From the NCBI RefSeq assembly GCF_000337515.1, contig NZ_AOIQ01000021.1:179834-243833 (forward strand): DNA of 64,000 nucleotides. The letters run 5' to 3'. Shown in pieces: positions 9,522 through 18,303 of this stretch (its first letter is position 1; each line of letters starts with the position of its first letter). The position numbers were made by a program, and so were the translations under genes. Origin of the DNA: Halovivax asiaticus JCM 14624. GTDB taxonomy: Archaea; Halobacteriota; Halobacteria; Halobacteriales; Natrialbaceae. The notes below the pieces were generated by a model, which did no database searches, was not told where the DNA came from, and saw nothing but the letters and a program-made list of their open reading frames with translations.

Positions 9522-11114
9522 TTACCCGAGCTGCGTTCGATACTGATTGAGCCCGGCGACGATGGCAACGGCGACGATCGCGTAGACGAGCACCACCGTA
9601 ATCATCGCCAGTGCAGTTCCGACACGCCGCTCGATTCGGCCCGCCGACCCGCGTTGGTAGGTTCCAAATGCCGTTTGCCGAAACCGGAGACAGAGTGTGG
9701 TGTATCGCCGTCTGAGCGACTGATAGAATCCCGCGTGGGTGGCCGCGATGACACCGTAACAGTAGACGATCAACTGTGCGATCTCCCAGAGGGGATCGTA
9801 CTCGTCGGGTTCGTCCAATGGCGCCTGCCGGCGTCGAGACACCGACCCACCGTCGGTCGTGCCACTCGCCTGTACCGAGGCGTCGGGTTGGGGCTCGCCG
9901 GCTTGCCCGTGGCTCGCCGGGGGTGTCCCCGCACCAGAATGCCCCTGGTCGGCTTGCGCCGGCGGTTTCGGTGTGGCAGTGCTCGGTTCGGCGGTCGCCG
10001 GTTCCGTCCTCGGGCCGCTACCTGCCTGTCGTCCGTCGACACTACCGGCCGGCGACGGTTGTTCGGCTGACGCTTCCTGGAGCGACGGCTGTGTGGGTTC
10101 GATGTCCACGTCGCTCAGGTCCCAGTTGCTCGTCCGATCCTGGGCCGAGCCGCCGTCGTCTTCGGGCCGTGGCTCCTCCGTGGCCGGCTCCGGGTCCTCG
10201 GTCGAACCGGTCGTGTCGCCGCTATCACCGTCGCCGTCGTCGGCCGTGTTCTCGGTCGCCTCGTCGTCCGCTTCCGCCGTTCCAGTGACGTGGTCTTCGC
10301 GGGCCGATGGCGGCCCGTAGGCGTCCTCGAGCGTCGGCGTCGATCCTCGATCGATCGTCTTCTTCCGGCGAAACTGGACGCGGGAGAGTTTCTCGTCCCA
10401 GTCGGTCATGACGAGCGCCTCCCCGTCGTCGAGCGACTGGACGCTCTCGGCCGCGTCCCCGCCGAGAATTCGACCCGCGACCTTCGTGTCATTCTCCCAG
10501 GTGAGGCGGTGCCAGACGAGCCAGTCACACTGCGTGATGTAGTCCTTCGCGACTGCGGCCGGTCGCTGGGACATCGCGACGACGCCGAGTCCGCGCTTTC
10601 GGCCACGTTTTGCCACGCGGACCAGCATCTTGTGGACGTCGTCGCCACCACCGCGTTCGGGAATGAATTCGTGGGCCTCCTCGACGAACAGCAAGAACGG
10701 TTTCTGGTGTTGTTTCTCCGCGACGAAGAGTTCGCGGACGACCGCGTGTATGACGTCGTCGGCCACCTCCTCGTCCATGTAGCCGGAGACGTCCAGGATG
10801 ATCGGCACGTTCTCCTCCAGCGCGAGGTCGGCGATCAGCGGCGCGTCTTCGGCCGTAATCTCCCGATCACAAGCGTCGTCGCCGCCGACCTGGAGTAGTT
10901 CGTAGCGATCTTTCAGGGCGCTGTACTCGCCGTCCGTGTCGATGATCAACAGCCCCAGGCCTCGATCGAGCAGTTCCTCCGCGACGACGCTCGCCGTGTT
11001 GGACTTGCCACTGCCGGACTTGCCGGTGATGAACCCGCGTCCCGTAAGGACGTCGTTGATTGGCAGCGAGTAGCCCTTCTCCGAGACGGGGAAGCGCTCG
11101 ATCGATTCGGCCAT
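9522..11114 (-). CDS. HerA/DUF87-type ATPase with C-terminal membrane anchor
   Basis: 530 residues in three parts. Residues 1-285 form a HerA-like motor domain: Walker A GKSGSGKS at about 31-38, Walker B LLFVEEAHE near 145, and a downstream MSQRP sensor-like motif. Residues 285-440 are a long acidic, Pro/Ser/Thr-rich linker. Residues 440-530 are basic and end in a single hydrophobic helix (MITVVLVYAIVAVAIVAGL). HerA proteins are DNA translocases working with NurA; no nurA is here, and the membrane tail is unlike classical HerA, so this may be a membrane-tethered relative. Confidence 0.85.
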   Translation of the reverse strand: MAESIERFPVSEKGYSLPINDVLTGRGFITGKSGSGKSNTASVVAEELLDRGLGLLIIDTDGEYSALKDRYELLQVGGDDACDREITAEDAPLIADLALEENVPIILDVSGYMDEEVADDVIHAVVRELFVAEKQHQKPFLLFVEEAHEFIPERGGGDDVHKMLVRVAKRGRKRGLGVVAMSQRPAAVAKDYITQCDWLVWHRLTWENDTKVAGRILGGDAAESVQSLDDGEALVMTDWDEKLSRVQFRRKKTIDRGSTPTLEDAYGPPSAREDHVTGTAEADDEATENTADDGDGDSGDTTGSTEDPEPATEEPRPEDDGGSAQDRTSNWDLSDVDIEPTQPSLQEASAEQPSPAGSVDGRQAGSGPRTEPATAEPSTATPKPPAQADQGHSGAGTPPASHGQAGEPQPDASVQASGTTDGGSVSRRRQAPLDEPDEYDPLWEIAQLIVYCYGVIAATHAGFYQSLRRRYTTLCLRFRQTAFGTYQRGSAGRIERRVGTALAMITVVLVYAIVAVAIVAGLNQYRTQLG

Positions 11115-11237
11115 ACCTTTCGGGTCTCGCTATGTAGTCCCCCCATATATGCTTCCCGTCCGATCCCCGACTGGTCACCTCGCCCGATGGTCACCAGTTC
11201 CTCAACGTTTTTGAGGGAGCACCCACGTGAGTAGGGC

Positions 11238-11720
11238 ATGAATACGGATCGCATCGTCGATTTCCTGACTAGTCGGGTCGTCCTCACCGTCGTCCCGTCG
11301 ACGATTCTCCTCACGCTGGCGTTCGTCGGCATCGCCGTCGTCGTCGAGGGCCTGGTCGTCACCAACCTCGTGACCCGACTTCCCGTCTACGTCCTCGTCT
11401 TCGCACTCGCCTTCATCGTCTCCCTGCTCAAACTCGACAACCGCAACCGCGACGGCATGCAGATCCTGATCGCCACCGCCGGCATCGGGTTGGCCGCCGC
11501 CCTACTCTTCGGCCTGGCTACCGAAGGCGCGTTCTACCTCGCCTACAATCCGACGGCGCTCCTCAGGCGCGGCCTGATCGTCGTGTTCCTCGCCGCCGGC
11601 ATCATCTGCACCGGCCTCGGCATCTGGGGCATCCGCCACTGGCGCGAGTTCGTCACGGCGACTACTGCCTCCCCCTCGACGACCGCCAGCGACGGCGGCA
11701 TGAACGACGCGTACAAGTGA
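11238..11720 (+). CDS. Hypothetical membrane protein, about four helices
   Basis: 160 residues beginning MNTDRIVDFLTSRVVL. Hydrophobic helices lie at about residues 15-37, 45-65, 73-95 and 108-130, followed by a basic HWREF segment and a Ser/Thr tail. I recognise no family. It is divergent from the HerA-like ATPase with 123 bases between the starts, and its hydrophobicity and codon use fit a real haloarchaeal gene. Confidence 0.7.
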   Translation: MNTDRIVDFLTSRVVLTVVPSTILLTLAFVGIAVVVEGLVVTNLVTRLPVYVLVFALAFIVSLLKLDNRNRDGMQILIATAGIGLAAALLFGLATEGAFYLAYNPTALLRRGLIVVFLAAGIICTGLGIWGIRHWREFVTATTASPSTTASDGGMNDAYK

Positions 11721-11982
11721 CGCTGTACCGGTTGCAACGGCCGGTCCTCGCTTTTCTTGCTCTGGCCCCGCTACTCGCGGGTCGCTGCGCTCACCGTTCG
11801 TCGGTCCGAGGATTCCGCTCACTACGTTCGCTCAATCCTCGCTACTCGCGGGTCACTCCGTTCCCCGCTCGTAAAACCGCGGTTTTCGGGCTGCCGCCCT
11901 CAAACCGCGCTACTCCTCCACGGCTCACTTCGTTCGCCGTTCCGGTACGAGGCCTTCGCTCCCGTTGGTCGCTCAGCCCTCG
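11721..11982. repeat. Cluster of palindromic intergenic repeats
   Basis: No gene is visible in these 262 bases between convergent genes. The sequence is dense in short inverted and direct repeats: CGCTACTCGCGGGTC occurs at about 11769 and 11840, and GAGGATT pairs with AATCCTC across a CGCTCACTACGTTCGCTC loop. AAAACCGCGGTTTT is a near-perfect palindrome. Similar TCGCTGCGCTC/TCACTTCGTTC words recur near 63100, suggesting a dispersed haloarchaeal repeat family. Confidence 0.6.
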
Positions 11983-14235
11983 CTACTCTTGCGCATCGAC
12001 GACCGCAACCCCGGCCAGGTTGACGATATCCTTGACCTCGTCACCCCGCTGCAACACGTGAACAGGCTCGTCCATCCCGACGAGCATCGGGCCGATCGCG
12101 TCGGCGCCGCCGAGACGCTGGAGGAGCTTGTAGCCGATGTTGCTCGCCTCCAGGTTGGGGAAGACGAGGACGTTCGCGGGCTCGTCCAGGTCCGAGAAGC
12201 CGTAGGTCCCTTCGAGGATGTCCTCGACGACGGCCGTGTCGGCCTGCATCTCGCCGTCGACGGGGAAGTCGACGTCGGGGTCGTTTCGGAGCATGTTGGC
12301 TGCGCGGCGGGGCTTTCGCGTTCCCTCGTTGTCCACGCTCCCGAAGTTGGAGTACGACAGCAGGGCGGCTCGCGGTTCGACGTTGAACCGGCGAGCGAGG
12401 TTCGCGGTCTGCTGGGTGACCTCGGCGAGCACTTCCTCGTCGGGGTCCATGTTCACCGTCGCGTCCGCGATGAAGATGACGCGGTTCTTGAACGCGAGGA
12501 GGTAGACGCCCGCGACGTGGTCGACGTCGTCGGCGGTCCCGATCACCTGCAGTGGCGGACGGAGTGCGGAGGGATAGTTGTGCATCAGCCCGGTGAGGAG
12601 CGCGTCGGCGTCACCCTCTTCGACCATCACGCTGCCGAAGTAGTTGGTGTCGCGGCGGATTCGATCTTTGGCTTCCGACTGTGAGAGTCCCTTGCGTTTT
12701 CTCAGTTCATAGAGCCGGTCGGCGTACGCGTCGTAATCGCCCGCCATCGGATCGGCGACGGTCGGCTCGAAGTCGAGACCGAGGTCGGCTGCCGTCTCGG
12801 TGATTCCCGCCTCTTCGCCGATCAGTATCGGCTCGGCGATCCCCTGTTCGGCGAGTTGGTAGGCCGCCCGGATCATCTTCTCGTCGTCGCCCTCCGCGAG
12901 CGCGACGCGTTTTGGATCGCTCTTGGCCTTGTTGAGGACGACCCGCATCATCTCGCGGGATTTGCCGAGGCGGGCCTCGAGTTCGGCTTCGTACTCGTCG
13001 AGATCGAGTTCGACGCGAGCGGCACCGGAGTCGATCGCGGCCTTCGCGACCGCCGGCGCGACGCGGAAGAGGACCCGCGGGTCGACGGGTTTCGGGATGA
13101 TGTACTCGGGGCCGAACTGGAGGGGCTCGTCGCCGTAGGCCTTGACCACCGCGTCGGGGACGTCCTCGCGCGCCAGGTCGGCCAGCGCGCGGGCGGCGGC
13201 GACCTTCATCTTCTCGTTGATGTCCGTCGCGCGCACGTCGAGCGCGCCGCGGAAGATAAAGGGGAACCCGAGGACGTTGTTGACCTGATTGGGGTAATCG
13301 GAGCGCCCGGTCGCCATGATGACCGAGTCGTCGCGCGCCGCTTTCGCGTCGGGGTAGGTGATCTCCGGGTCTGGATTGGCCATCGCGAAGATGATCGGGT
13401 TCGTTCCCATCGAGCGGACCATCTCCTGGCTGACGATACCGCCGACCGAGAGGCCGACGAAGACGTCAGCGCCCTCCATGGCATCCGCGAGGTCGCCCTC
13501 CGGGATGTCGCGAGCGAACTGACGCTTGTACCCGTTGGCATCGCCGCTCTCTGCCCGTGCGGCGGTGATGATCCCCGAGGAATCACACATCGTGATGTTC
13601 TCTTTCTGACAGCCGAGCGAGACGTAGAAGCGGGCCGTCGCGATCGCACTCGCGCCGGCGCCGGAGAAGACGATCTCGAGATCTTCGAGATCCTTCCCGG
13701 CGACCTCGGCCGCGTTGAGCAACGCCGCGCCGGAGATGATCGCCGTCCCGTGCTGGTCGTCGTGGAAGACGGGGACGTCCATCTCCTCGCGGAGGCGTTC
13801 CTCGATCGTGAAACACTCGGGAGCGGCGATGTCTTCTAAGTTGATTCCGCCGAAGGTCGGTCCCATCATCGAGACGGCCTCGACGAACCGCTCGGGATCG
13901 TCGGTGTCGAGTTCGATGTCGAAGACGTCGATGTCGGCGAAGCGCTTGAAGAGCACGCCTTTCCCTTCCATCACGGGTTTGGATGCTCGAGCGCCGATAT
14001 CGCCGAGTCCGAGCACTGCGGAGCCGTTCGAGACGACGCCGACGAGATTCCCCTTCGCGGTGTACGTGTAGGCGTCGGTTTCGTCGTCGTGGATCTCCAT
14101 ACACGGTGCCGCGACACCCGGTGAGTACGCGAGTGAGAGATCGCGCTGGGTGTTCGTCGGCTTCGTCGTCGAAATCTCGAGTTTTCCCGGGGGGTCCAGT
14201 CGGTGATAGTCGAGTGCGTCCTCGTCGAGTCCCAT
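11983..14235 (-). CDS. maeB: NADP-dependent malic enzyme with C-terminal phosphotransacetylase-like domain
   Basis: Oxidative decarboxylation of malate to pyruvate, feeding acetyl-CoA and NADPH supply. 750 residues: malic enzyme N-domain to about residue 165 ([35 protein letters not shown]), NAD(P)-binding domain with [14 protein letters not shown] near 190, then from about residue 430 a PTA/PTB-type domain ([15 protein letters not shown]). The C-terminal domain of MaeB proteins is generally regulatory and not catalytic. ATG 14235 is chosen because the family begins right there; a longer frame to 14304 lacks family similarity. Confidence 0.93.
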   Translation of the reverse strand: MGLDEDALDYHRLDPPGKLEISTTKPTNTQRDLSLAYSPGVAAPCMEIHDDETDAYTYTAKGNLVGVVSNGSAVLGLGDIGARASKPVMEGKGVLFKRFADIDVFDIELDTDDPERFVEAVSMMGPTFGGINLEDIAAPECFTIEERLREEMDVPVFHDDQHGTAIISGAALLNAAEVAGKDLEDLEIVFSGAGASAIATARFYVSLGCQKENITMCDSSGIITAARAESGDANGYKRQFARDIPEGDLADAMEGADVFVGLSVGGIVSQEMVRSMGTNPIIFAMANPDPEITYPDAKAARDDSVIMATGRSDYPNQVNNVLGFPFIFRGALDVRATDINEKMKVAAARALADLAREDVPDAVVKAYGDEPLQFGPEYIIPKPVDPRVLFRVAPAVAKAAIDSGAARVELDLDEYEAELEARLGKSREMMRVVLNKAKSDPKRVALAEGDDEKMIRAAYQLAEQGIAEPILIGEEAGITETAADLGLDFEPTVADPMAGDYDAYADRLYELRKRKGLSQSEAKDRIRRDTNYFGSVMVEEGDADALLTGLMHNYPSALRPPLQVIGTADDVDHVAGVYLLAFKNRVIFIADATVNMDPDEEVLAEVTQQTANLARRFNVEPRAALLSYSNFGSVDNEGTRKPRRAANMLRNDPDVDFPVDGEMQADTAVVEDILEGTYGFSDLDEPANVLVFPNLEASNIGYKLLQRLGGADAIGPMLVGMDEPVHVLQRGDEVKDIVNLAGVAVVDAQE

Positions 14236-14359
14236 ACCCCGACACTGACGTGCCCAGATACAAATGTTGTGAGGATCACGCGGGCCGAGCGGTCGCCGCC
14301 ACACAGAGAGGGGGCGGCGATTGCCGGTACCGCCGCCCGTGGAACGGCAGTTTCGACTC

Positions 14360-14366
14360 TTTTATA
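14360..14366 (+). promoter_or_regulatory. TATA box of coaD
   Basis: TTTTATA sits 24-30 bases before ATG 14390, which is the spacing expected for a leaderless haloarchaeal transcript starting at or near the start codon. Confidence 0.65.
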
Positions 14367-14389
14367 CTCGCGGGGTCGAAGAAGCGGGT

Positions 14390-14896
14390 ATGCAGGTCGC
14401 GCTCGGTGGCACGTTCGACCCGGTTCACGACGGCCACCGTCGACTCTTCGAACGCGCGTTCGAACTCGGCGACGTCACCGTGGGGCTGACGAGTGACGAA
14501 CTCGCGCCCGCGACACGCCACGTCGACCGCTACGTCCGCCCCTACAGCGAACGCGAACGCGATCTCCGTGCGGAACTCGAACGCCTCGCCGATCCGCGCG
14601 GACGAGACTTTGATATCCGCGAACTCGAGGAGTCGACCGGTATCGCGACCGAACCGCAGTTCGACGCCCTCGTCGTCTCGCCGGAGACGGTCGCCGGCGG
14701 CAAGCAGATCAACGAACTCCGTCGCGAGCGCGGTCACGACGCGCTCGAACTGATCGTCGTTCCCCACGCCCGCGCCGAAGACGGCGACATCATCTCGAGT
14801 ACGCGCATCGTCAACGGCGAAATCGACGAGCACGGCGCGCTGACGCCGGATCGGGACGGACGCGACCGGAATTCCGATTCGCAATCGACCGAATAG
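14390..14896 (+). CDS. coaD: Phosphopantetheine adenylyltransferase (archaeal type)
   Basis: Transfers AMP from ATP to 4'-phosphopantetheine in coenzyme A synthesis. 168 residues; the nucleotidyltransferase motif GGTFDPVHDGHRRLF is at residues 6-20 and ISSTRIV near 143. The archaeal form (COG1019-type) is recognisable from GLTSDELAPATRHV and VSPETVAGGKQINELR. ATG 14390 starts directly at the first beta strand and has a well-placed TATA box. Divergent from maeB. Confidence 0.92.
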   Translation: MQVALGGTFDPVHDGHRRLFERAFELGDVTVGLTSDELAPATRHVDRYVRPYSERERDLRAELERLADPRGRDFDIRELEESTGIATEPQFDALVVSPETVAGGKQINELRRERGHDALELIVVPHARAEDGDIISSTRIVNGEIDEHGALTPDRDGRDRNSDSQSTE

Positions 14897-14986
14897 GGCC
14901 AAGCGATCGCAGTCGTGCGTGTTGTCGTCGCGATCGTGCGTCTGCGTTTTTGCCCGTCTGTTTGAGCGTGTATGTGTCTGTGTCCG

Positions 14987-15322
14987 TTACCAGCCCGGTG
15001 CGTCCAGCCCGGCCGCTTCGAGCTGGTCCTTCCATCGTGACTGAATCGAGAGTCGCGAGACGTCCACGGCGTCGGCGACCGCACCCTGGGTTCGCCCATC
15101 ACTGCCGATCAGCGCGGCGGCGTACAGACTCGAGGCCACGACGGCCCGTTTCGACCGATCGGTCTCCGGAACGTCCGAGAGAAAGAGGTCGACGGCCGTC
15201 GACCGGATGTCGTCCGACAGTTCGAGTTCGTCAGCTGCTCGCTCTAGCTCTTCGATCCACTTCTTCTGGGCGAGTCGTTCGCGCGCGCTGTACACACCGT
15301 TGGATTGCGCCCGGTGGGGCAT
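14987..15322 (-). CDS. TFB-like mini-protein (single cyclin-fold half)
   Basis: 111 residues with the signature of one TFB cyclin repeat: ARERLAQKKWIEELERAA, LSDDIRSTAVDLFLSDVP, SKRAVVASSLYAAALI, and a helix-turn-helix TQGAVADAVDVSRLSIQSRWK near the end. It lacks the N-terminal zinc ribbon and the first cyclin repeat found in the full-length TFB at 42966-43937. Haloarchaea carry such stand-alone TFB-related proteins; a regulatory DNA-binding role is inferred, not shown. Confidence 0.8.
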   Translation of the reverse strand: MPHRAQSNGVYSARERLAQKKWIEELERAADELELSDDIRSTAVDLFLSDVPETDRSKRAVVASSLYAAALIGSDGRTQGAVADAVDVSRLSIQSRWKDQLEAAGLDAPGW

Positions 15323-15496
15323 AAATCCGCCCCCGGTGTCCGTCTCGCTCGATGAGTATCATGGAACCCTCGGTGTCCAAGAACTCGCTACTGATACCCG
15401 CTCGACCCGGTGAGTCACGAGTTCGTTGGCTACGAGGCTCTTACTTAGGAGGGTGGACCACGCACTCTTGCTGACGCGTCGCGGCCCCGGTGTCTC

Positions 15497-15670
15497 ATGA
15501 CCGAACCCACGTGTAAACTCGTCTGTACCGGCTGCGGCCTCGAGATGGGCTATCGAGAACGATCGCTGGCCGAACAGGCCGCCGAGCACCACCAGCGCCG
15601 CGACGACGAACACGTGACCTTCATCGTCCCCCCGGACTGGACGCCCGAAGAGCCGGTCACGCACCGATGA
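15497..15670 (+). CDS. 57-residue CxxC protein
   Basis: Starts MTEPTCKLVCTGCGLEM and ends PEEPVTHR. CTGC is a CxxC pair at residues 10-13, with an additional Cys at residue 6 and two His near 31-32 (EHHQ) that could complete a metal site. Codon use is typical of the window. It is preceded by the divergent TFB-like gene. Function unknown; haloarchaea encode many such single-zinc-finger microproteins. Confidence 0.6.
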   Translation: MTEPTCKLVCTGCGLEMGYRERSLAEQAAEHHQRRDDEHVTFIVPPDWTPEEPVTHR

Positions 15671-15790
15671 TCGACAGGTTCCCATCTGGTGGCTAGAACG
15701 GAGCGTAGCCACATTCCGATCAACTCACTAGTGGAGCGATGATCGATGACCCAAAACACGAAGTAGCGTCAACGCGAATGTCAACGCACG

Positions 15791-16039
15791 ATGGGTGCTG
15801 CGAACGAACAGATTCGGGTTAGTGAAACGGTAAAGCGGAAGATCGAACGCCGGCGACGAGGAAACGAGAGTTATAACGACGTTCTAGAGCGAGTCCTCGG
15901 CGAGCAGGATAGCGGCGACTTCGAGGACGGTTTCGGCCGATGGTCGTCTGACGAAGCCGATCGCGTCCGTGAGGAACGTCGGAAATCGAAGGCAAAGCGC
16001 AAACGACGGATGCGCGATCGGCCAACTGATTCGGCATGA
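15791..16039 (+). CDS. VapB-like antitoxin (DUF7557-type)
   Basis: 82 residues. The N-terminal QIRVSETVKRKIERRRRGNESYNDVLERVL is the swapped-hairpin or RHH-type DNA-binding pattern of haloarchaeal VapB antitoxins. The C-terminal part is very basic after an acidic linker and would wrap the toxin. It overlaps the downstream PIN-domain gene by four bases (ATGA), the classic antitoxin-toxin order, and presumably represses its own operon. Confidence 0.82.
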   Translation: MGAANEQIRVSETVKRKIERRRRGNESYNDVLERVLGEQDSGDFEDGFGRWSSDEADRVREERRKSKAKRKRRMRDRPTDSA

Positions 16040-16434
16040 AGGTTCTTGACGCGACGTTCTTGATCGACTATCTGAGCGGTGTCGAAGCAACCCGTGAGTT
16101 TTACAGTGCGAACGGCGGATCCGATACCCGTTGGATCGCTCCGGCCCCGGCACTTGCAGAGGTTCTCGTCGGCGAAGGGAACCTTCCGGACGGAGATGTC
16201 GACGCTGCTCGCGCCGATCTCGGCTGGGTCGATGTCCAACCCATCGACGAGCGGACCGTCGCCACTGCGGGTGACATTGCGGACGAGGTTGCACCCGGTG
16301 GGCCGTATCTCGATGGGCCAGACGCATTGATCGCGGCTGTGGGTCGCGAGTTAGATGCGCCGGTCGTCTCTGCGGATTGCGATCTGACTCACGAGGAAAC
16401 CCGGTCGGTCGTCACCGTCGAAGCGTATCGCTAA
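16036..16434 (+). CDS. vapC: PIN-domain toxin VapC
   Basis: 132 residues forming a complete PIN nuclease: first acidic residue in MKVLDATFLIDYL (Asp5), second in LAEVLVG (Glu), third and fourth in PDALIAAVGREL (Asp95) and VSADCDLTH. VapC toxins are Mg-dependent RNases, often cutting initiator tRNA or rRNA. Translation is coupled to the upstream antitoxin by the ATGA overlap. The pair lies just upstream of tRNA-Leu. Confidence 0.88.
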   Translation: MKVLDATFLIDYLSGVEATREFYSANGGSDTRWIAPAPALAEVLVGEGNLPDGDVDAARADLGWVDVQPIDERTVATAGDIADEVAPGGPYLDGPDALIAAVGRELDAPVVSADCDLTHEETRSVVTVEAYR

Positions 16435-16605
16435 TAGGGTCGTCACACGCTGAGTCGCTCCCCCGTTCGAATCGGTTACCACGACACTAGAATTACGGAC
16501 GCAGTCACCTGTTCTGCCGCGGGAAGTCAGGTTTTTATAGATCCCACGAGCATCTTCGATCAGACGTTCCCGTTCACTCCCGCTGTGGAGTAATTGGGAT
16601 GTTGC

Positions 16606-16688
16606 GCGCGGGTAGCCAAGTGGCCAATGGCGCAGCGCTTAGGACGCTGTGGTGTAGACCTCCGCAGGTTCGAATCCTGTCCCGCGCA
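16606..16688 (+). tRNA. tRNA-Leu, anticodon UAG
   Basis: 83-nt cloverleaf: acceptor GCGCGGG pairs with CCCGCGC plus discriminator A; D arm GCC...GGC; anticodon stem CAGCG/CGCTG with loop CTTAGGA, so anticodon TAG reads CUA; long class II variable arm; T loop TTCGAAT. CCA is not encoded. The 22 bases at its 3' end are repeated downstream at 16785-16806. Confidence 0.95.
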
Positions 16689-16784
16689 TACCGCCGCGAA
16701 CAACCGTGAGCGGCGTGTATGCGCGACAAGGGATTCGAAGTAGACGAGTCGCAGCGCGAGCGAAGCGAGCGACCGTCTCGGCGT

Positions 16785-16806
16785 GGTTCGAATCCTGTCC
16801 CGCGCA
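16785..16806 (+). repeat. Second copy of the tRNA-Leu 3' end (att-like)
   Basis: Twenty-two bases running from GGTTCGAATCC to CCCGCGCA are identical to the tRNA-Leu T arm plus acceptor 3' strand (16667-16688), 118 bases downstream. Duplication of a tRNA 3' end is the footprint left by tyrosine-recombinase integration. No integrase gene is visible between or near the copies, so an element may have been lost. Confidence 0.7.
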
Positions 16807-16807
16807 G

Positions 16808-16941
16808 CAACCTTTTGCGCTGTCGTTCGGAAGACGCGGAGCGTCTTCCGTGATGACGAGAGGCGCATTGCGCCTCTCGAACCACGGTCTATCGCGCTGG
16901 CGGCGTTGCCGCACAGCGCGATGTCCTTCGGCAAAAGGTTG
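16808..16941. repeat. 134-bp cruciform-like element with 11-bp terminal inverted repeats
   Basis: The ends CAACCTTTTGC (16808-16818) and GCAAAAGGTTG (16931-16941) are perfect inverted repeats. Inside are three more perfect hairpins: CGGAAGACGC/GCGTCTTCCG (16828-16850), GAGAGGC/GCCTCTC (16858-16878) and ATCGCGCTG/CAGCGCGAT (16891-16922). The whole could fold as a multi-branch RNA or extruded DNA. It begins two bases after the tRNA-end copy. Confidence 0.65.
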
Positions 16942-17135
16942 ATCAAAAGCACTCCTCCTTCCGTTTCAGCCGCGCTCTGCGCGGCTTCCACATCGGTCGT
17001 CGGCCCGAGCGCTTCGCGCTCGGTGAACGGCTTCCTTCGGGTTCTTCGAACCGCTCACTCGCCGACAATTCCTGTGAGACAACGAAGGAAGGCCTACGAC
17101 ATTGTCGTCTGATGTAATCGCAGTCACTACGGTAG
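16942..17135. repeat. Hairpin-rich non-coding stretch
   Basis: No gene is apparent. Two further perfect hairpins follow the cruciform element: AGCCGCGC/GCGCGGCT (16968-16986) and CCGAGCGC/GCGCTCGG (17005-17023), each with a three-base loop. The rest is ordinary spacer up to the truncated regulator on the minus strand. Confidence 0.5.
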
Positions 17136-17460
17136 TTATGGAGCTGTCGTCCCAACATCCCCGTTCTGCCGAGCAACTGGGATATCGATCTCGAGGCCGT
17201 CGTAGGCCAGTTTCGGCGTTTTCGCTTGCCCCGCTTCGCCGCTGCCGAACGTGATGACGCCGATATTTTCGAGATCTGAGAGGTTTCGGTGAACTTGCTT
17301 GTAGTCGCGTCCTACCAGTTTAGCGGCGTCGCGGATACTCTTGGGCTGCTGTTTGGTATCGTCTCCGAGCATTTCCGATTGTTCGAACTGAGCAGGCGAC
17401 TAGCAAGCCGTTCGAGTCAGAACCAATATCGCCGACGGCGACTTTGAGCGTTGGGCTGGT
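17136..17460 (-). pseudogene. Broken MarR/HVO_A0114-type wHTH regulator
   Basis: The intact part (17136-17372) encodes KSIRDAAKLVGRDYKQVHRNLSDLENIGVITF followed by TPKLAYDGLEIDIPV, the C-terminal wing and dimer strand of the haloarchaeal HVO_A0114-like wHTH family. The expected N-terminal beta strand LKVAVGDIGSDS appears upstream in a different frame (about 17420-17460), separated by a stop and a missing middle. I read this as a frameshifted, partly deleted gene; alternatively the 78-residue C-terminal piece may still be expressed. Confidence 0.55.
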
Positions 17461-17669
17461 GTGCCTCTCCTGATAGTGTTTGAGGCTGGAGGGTCTCCTG
17501 AGACGGGCAGACCTCTTCCGTGCCTGTGCGGAACAGCCAATGGTCGTCTTCCTAAATGGTTGGCTGCGGGAACCGATATGGAAGTGTGGGATGAACAACC
17601 TTTCTTGAATGCCTATCCCTCAGTGGGCTGGGCGATAGGTCTTTGAGTACCACGCTCGTACCACGAGGT

Positions 17670-17942
17670 ATGAGCACGGACGCGGACGACAGCAACGGGG
17701 AAATGGTGAAACTCAACGTCAAGGTCCCGAAACAGCTCTTAGAGGAGCTAGACGAGCTCTCTGCGGAATTGCACTACTCGAACCGGTCGGAGTTCATCAG
17801 GGAGGTTCTGCGAGATACCACGGAACCGATCCTTACTCCAGGCGCACAGGAGGGAATTTCGCAGGGGTACGCGGATATTGCGGCTGGTCGAACGACCAGC
17901 CACGAGGAGATGAAGGAACGGTTCGGGATCGAGGACGAGTGA
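17670..17942 (+). CDS. Ribbon-helix-helix (CopG-like) antitoxin
   Basis: 90 residues. MVKLNVKVPKQLLEELDELS gives the beta strand and first helix of an RHH fold, SNRSEFIREVLR the second helix. The acidic C-terminal half (SHEEMKERFGIEDE) would bind the toxin. ATG 17670 follows GAGGT at good spacing. The RelE-like gene starts 10 bases after its stop, so the two form a toxin-antitoxin operon. Confidence 0.85.
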   Translation: MSTDADDSNGEMVKLNVKVPKQLLEELDELSAELHYSNRSEFIREVLRDTTEPILTPGAQEGISQGYADIAAGRTTSHEEMKERFGIEDE

Positions 17943-17952
17943 GGGCTGATCT

Positions 17953-18252
17953 GTGGCTCACAATCTCGAATACGCCGAGACGATTCAGGAGACGCTGGAA
18001 CAACTCGAAACAGCGGATGCACGCCGCATCATCACGAAACTGGATTCGATTCTCGAGTTTCCCGAGCACTTCCTCGACCGCCTGAAGAACCATCCAGGGT
18101 ACAAGCTCCGTGTCGGTGACTTCCGCGTCCTGATCGACTGGGACAAAGACAATGGGGTCCTCTACGCCATCGATGTGTTCGAGCGCAAGCGCGAGTACCG
18201 AGAACTCGGGAAGTATCGTGAGGTGTGGGGGTCGTGGCGCGATACGGAGTAG
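17953..18252 (+). CDS. RelE/ParE-family toxin
   Basis: 99 residues starting at GTG 17953. The sequence TIQETLEQLETADARRIITKLDSILEFPEHFLDRLKNHPGYKLRVGDFRVLIDWDKDNGVLYAIDVFERKREY has the helix pair and the YKLRVGDFRVLID strand set of RelE-type ribosome-dependent mRNA interferases. The typical late Arg and Tyr (ERKREYREL) are present. It pairs with the RHH protein just upstream. Confidence 0.85.
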   Translation: MAHNLEYAETIQETLEQLETADARRIITKLDSILEFPEHFLDRLKNHPGYKLRVGDFRVLIDWDKDNGVLYAIDVFERKREYRELGKYREVWGSWRDTE

Positions 18253-18303
18253 GGCCGCAATCAGGGTAATGGGGCCAGACGAAGACACGAACTTCGCGAG
18301 CAG

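Noticed and set aside
8302-9546. 414-codon plus frame opposite thrB
   Set aside because: Shadow frame: starts inside pdxS and runs antisense to thrB, whose GHMP motifs are complete.
11721-11982. Possible CRISPR because of repeated CGCTACTCGCGGGTC words
   Set aside because: Only two copies, irregular spacing and overlapping palindromes; no cas genes anywhere in the window.
12856-13839. 327-codon plus frame inside maeB
   Set aside because: Antisense shadow of the malic enzyme; typical of GC-rich third positions.
14285-14345. Inverted repeat (TCGCCGCC/GGCGGCGA) between maeB and coaD as a regulatory RNA
   Set aside because: A single GC-only stem in GC-rich DNA is weak, and coaD appears leaderless, so it would not be in its transcript.
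16560-16991. Frames reading RDRIRT and AGQDSN across tRNA-Leu
   Set aside because: These are translations of tRNA sequence and its copy, a known type of spurious protein.
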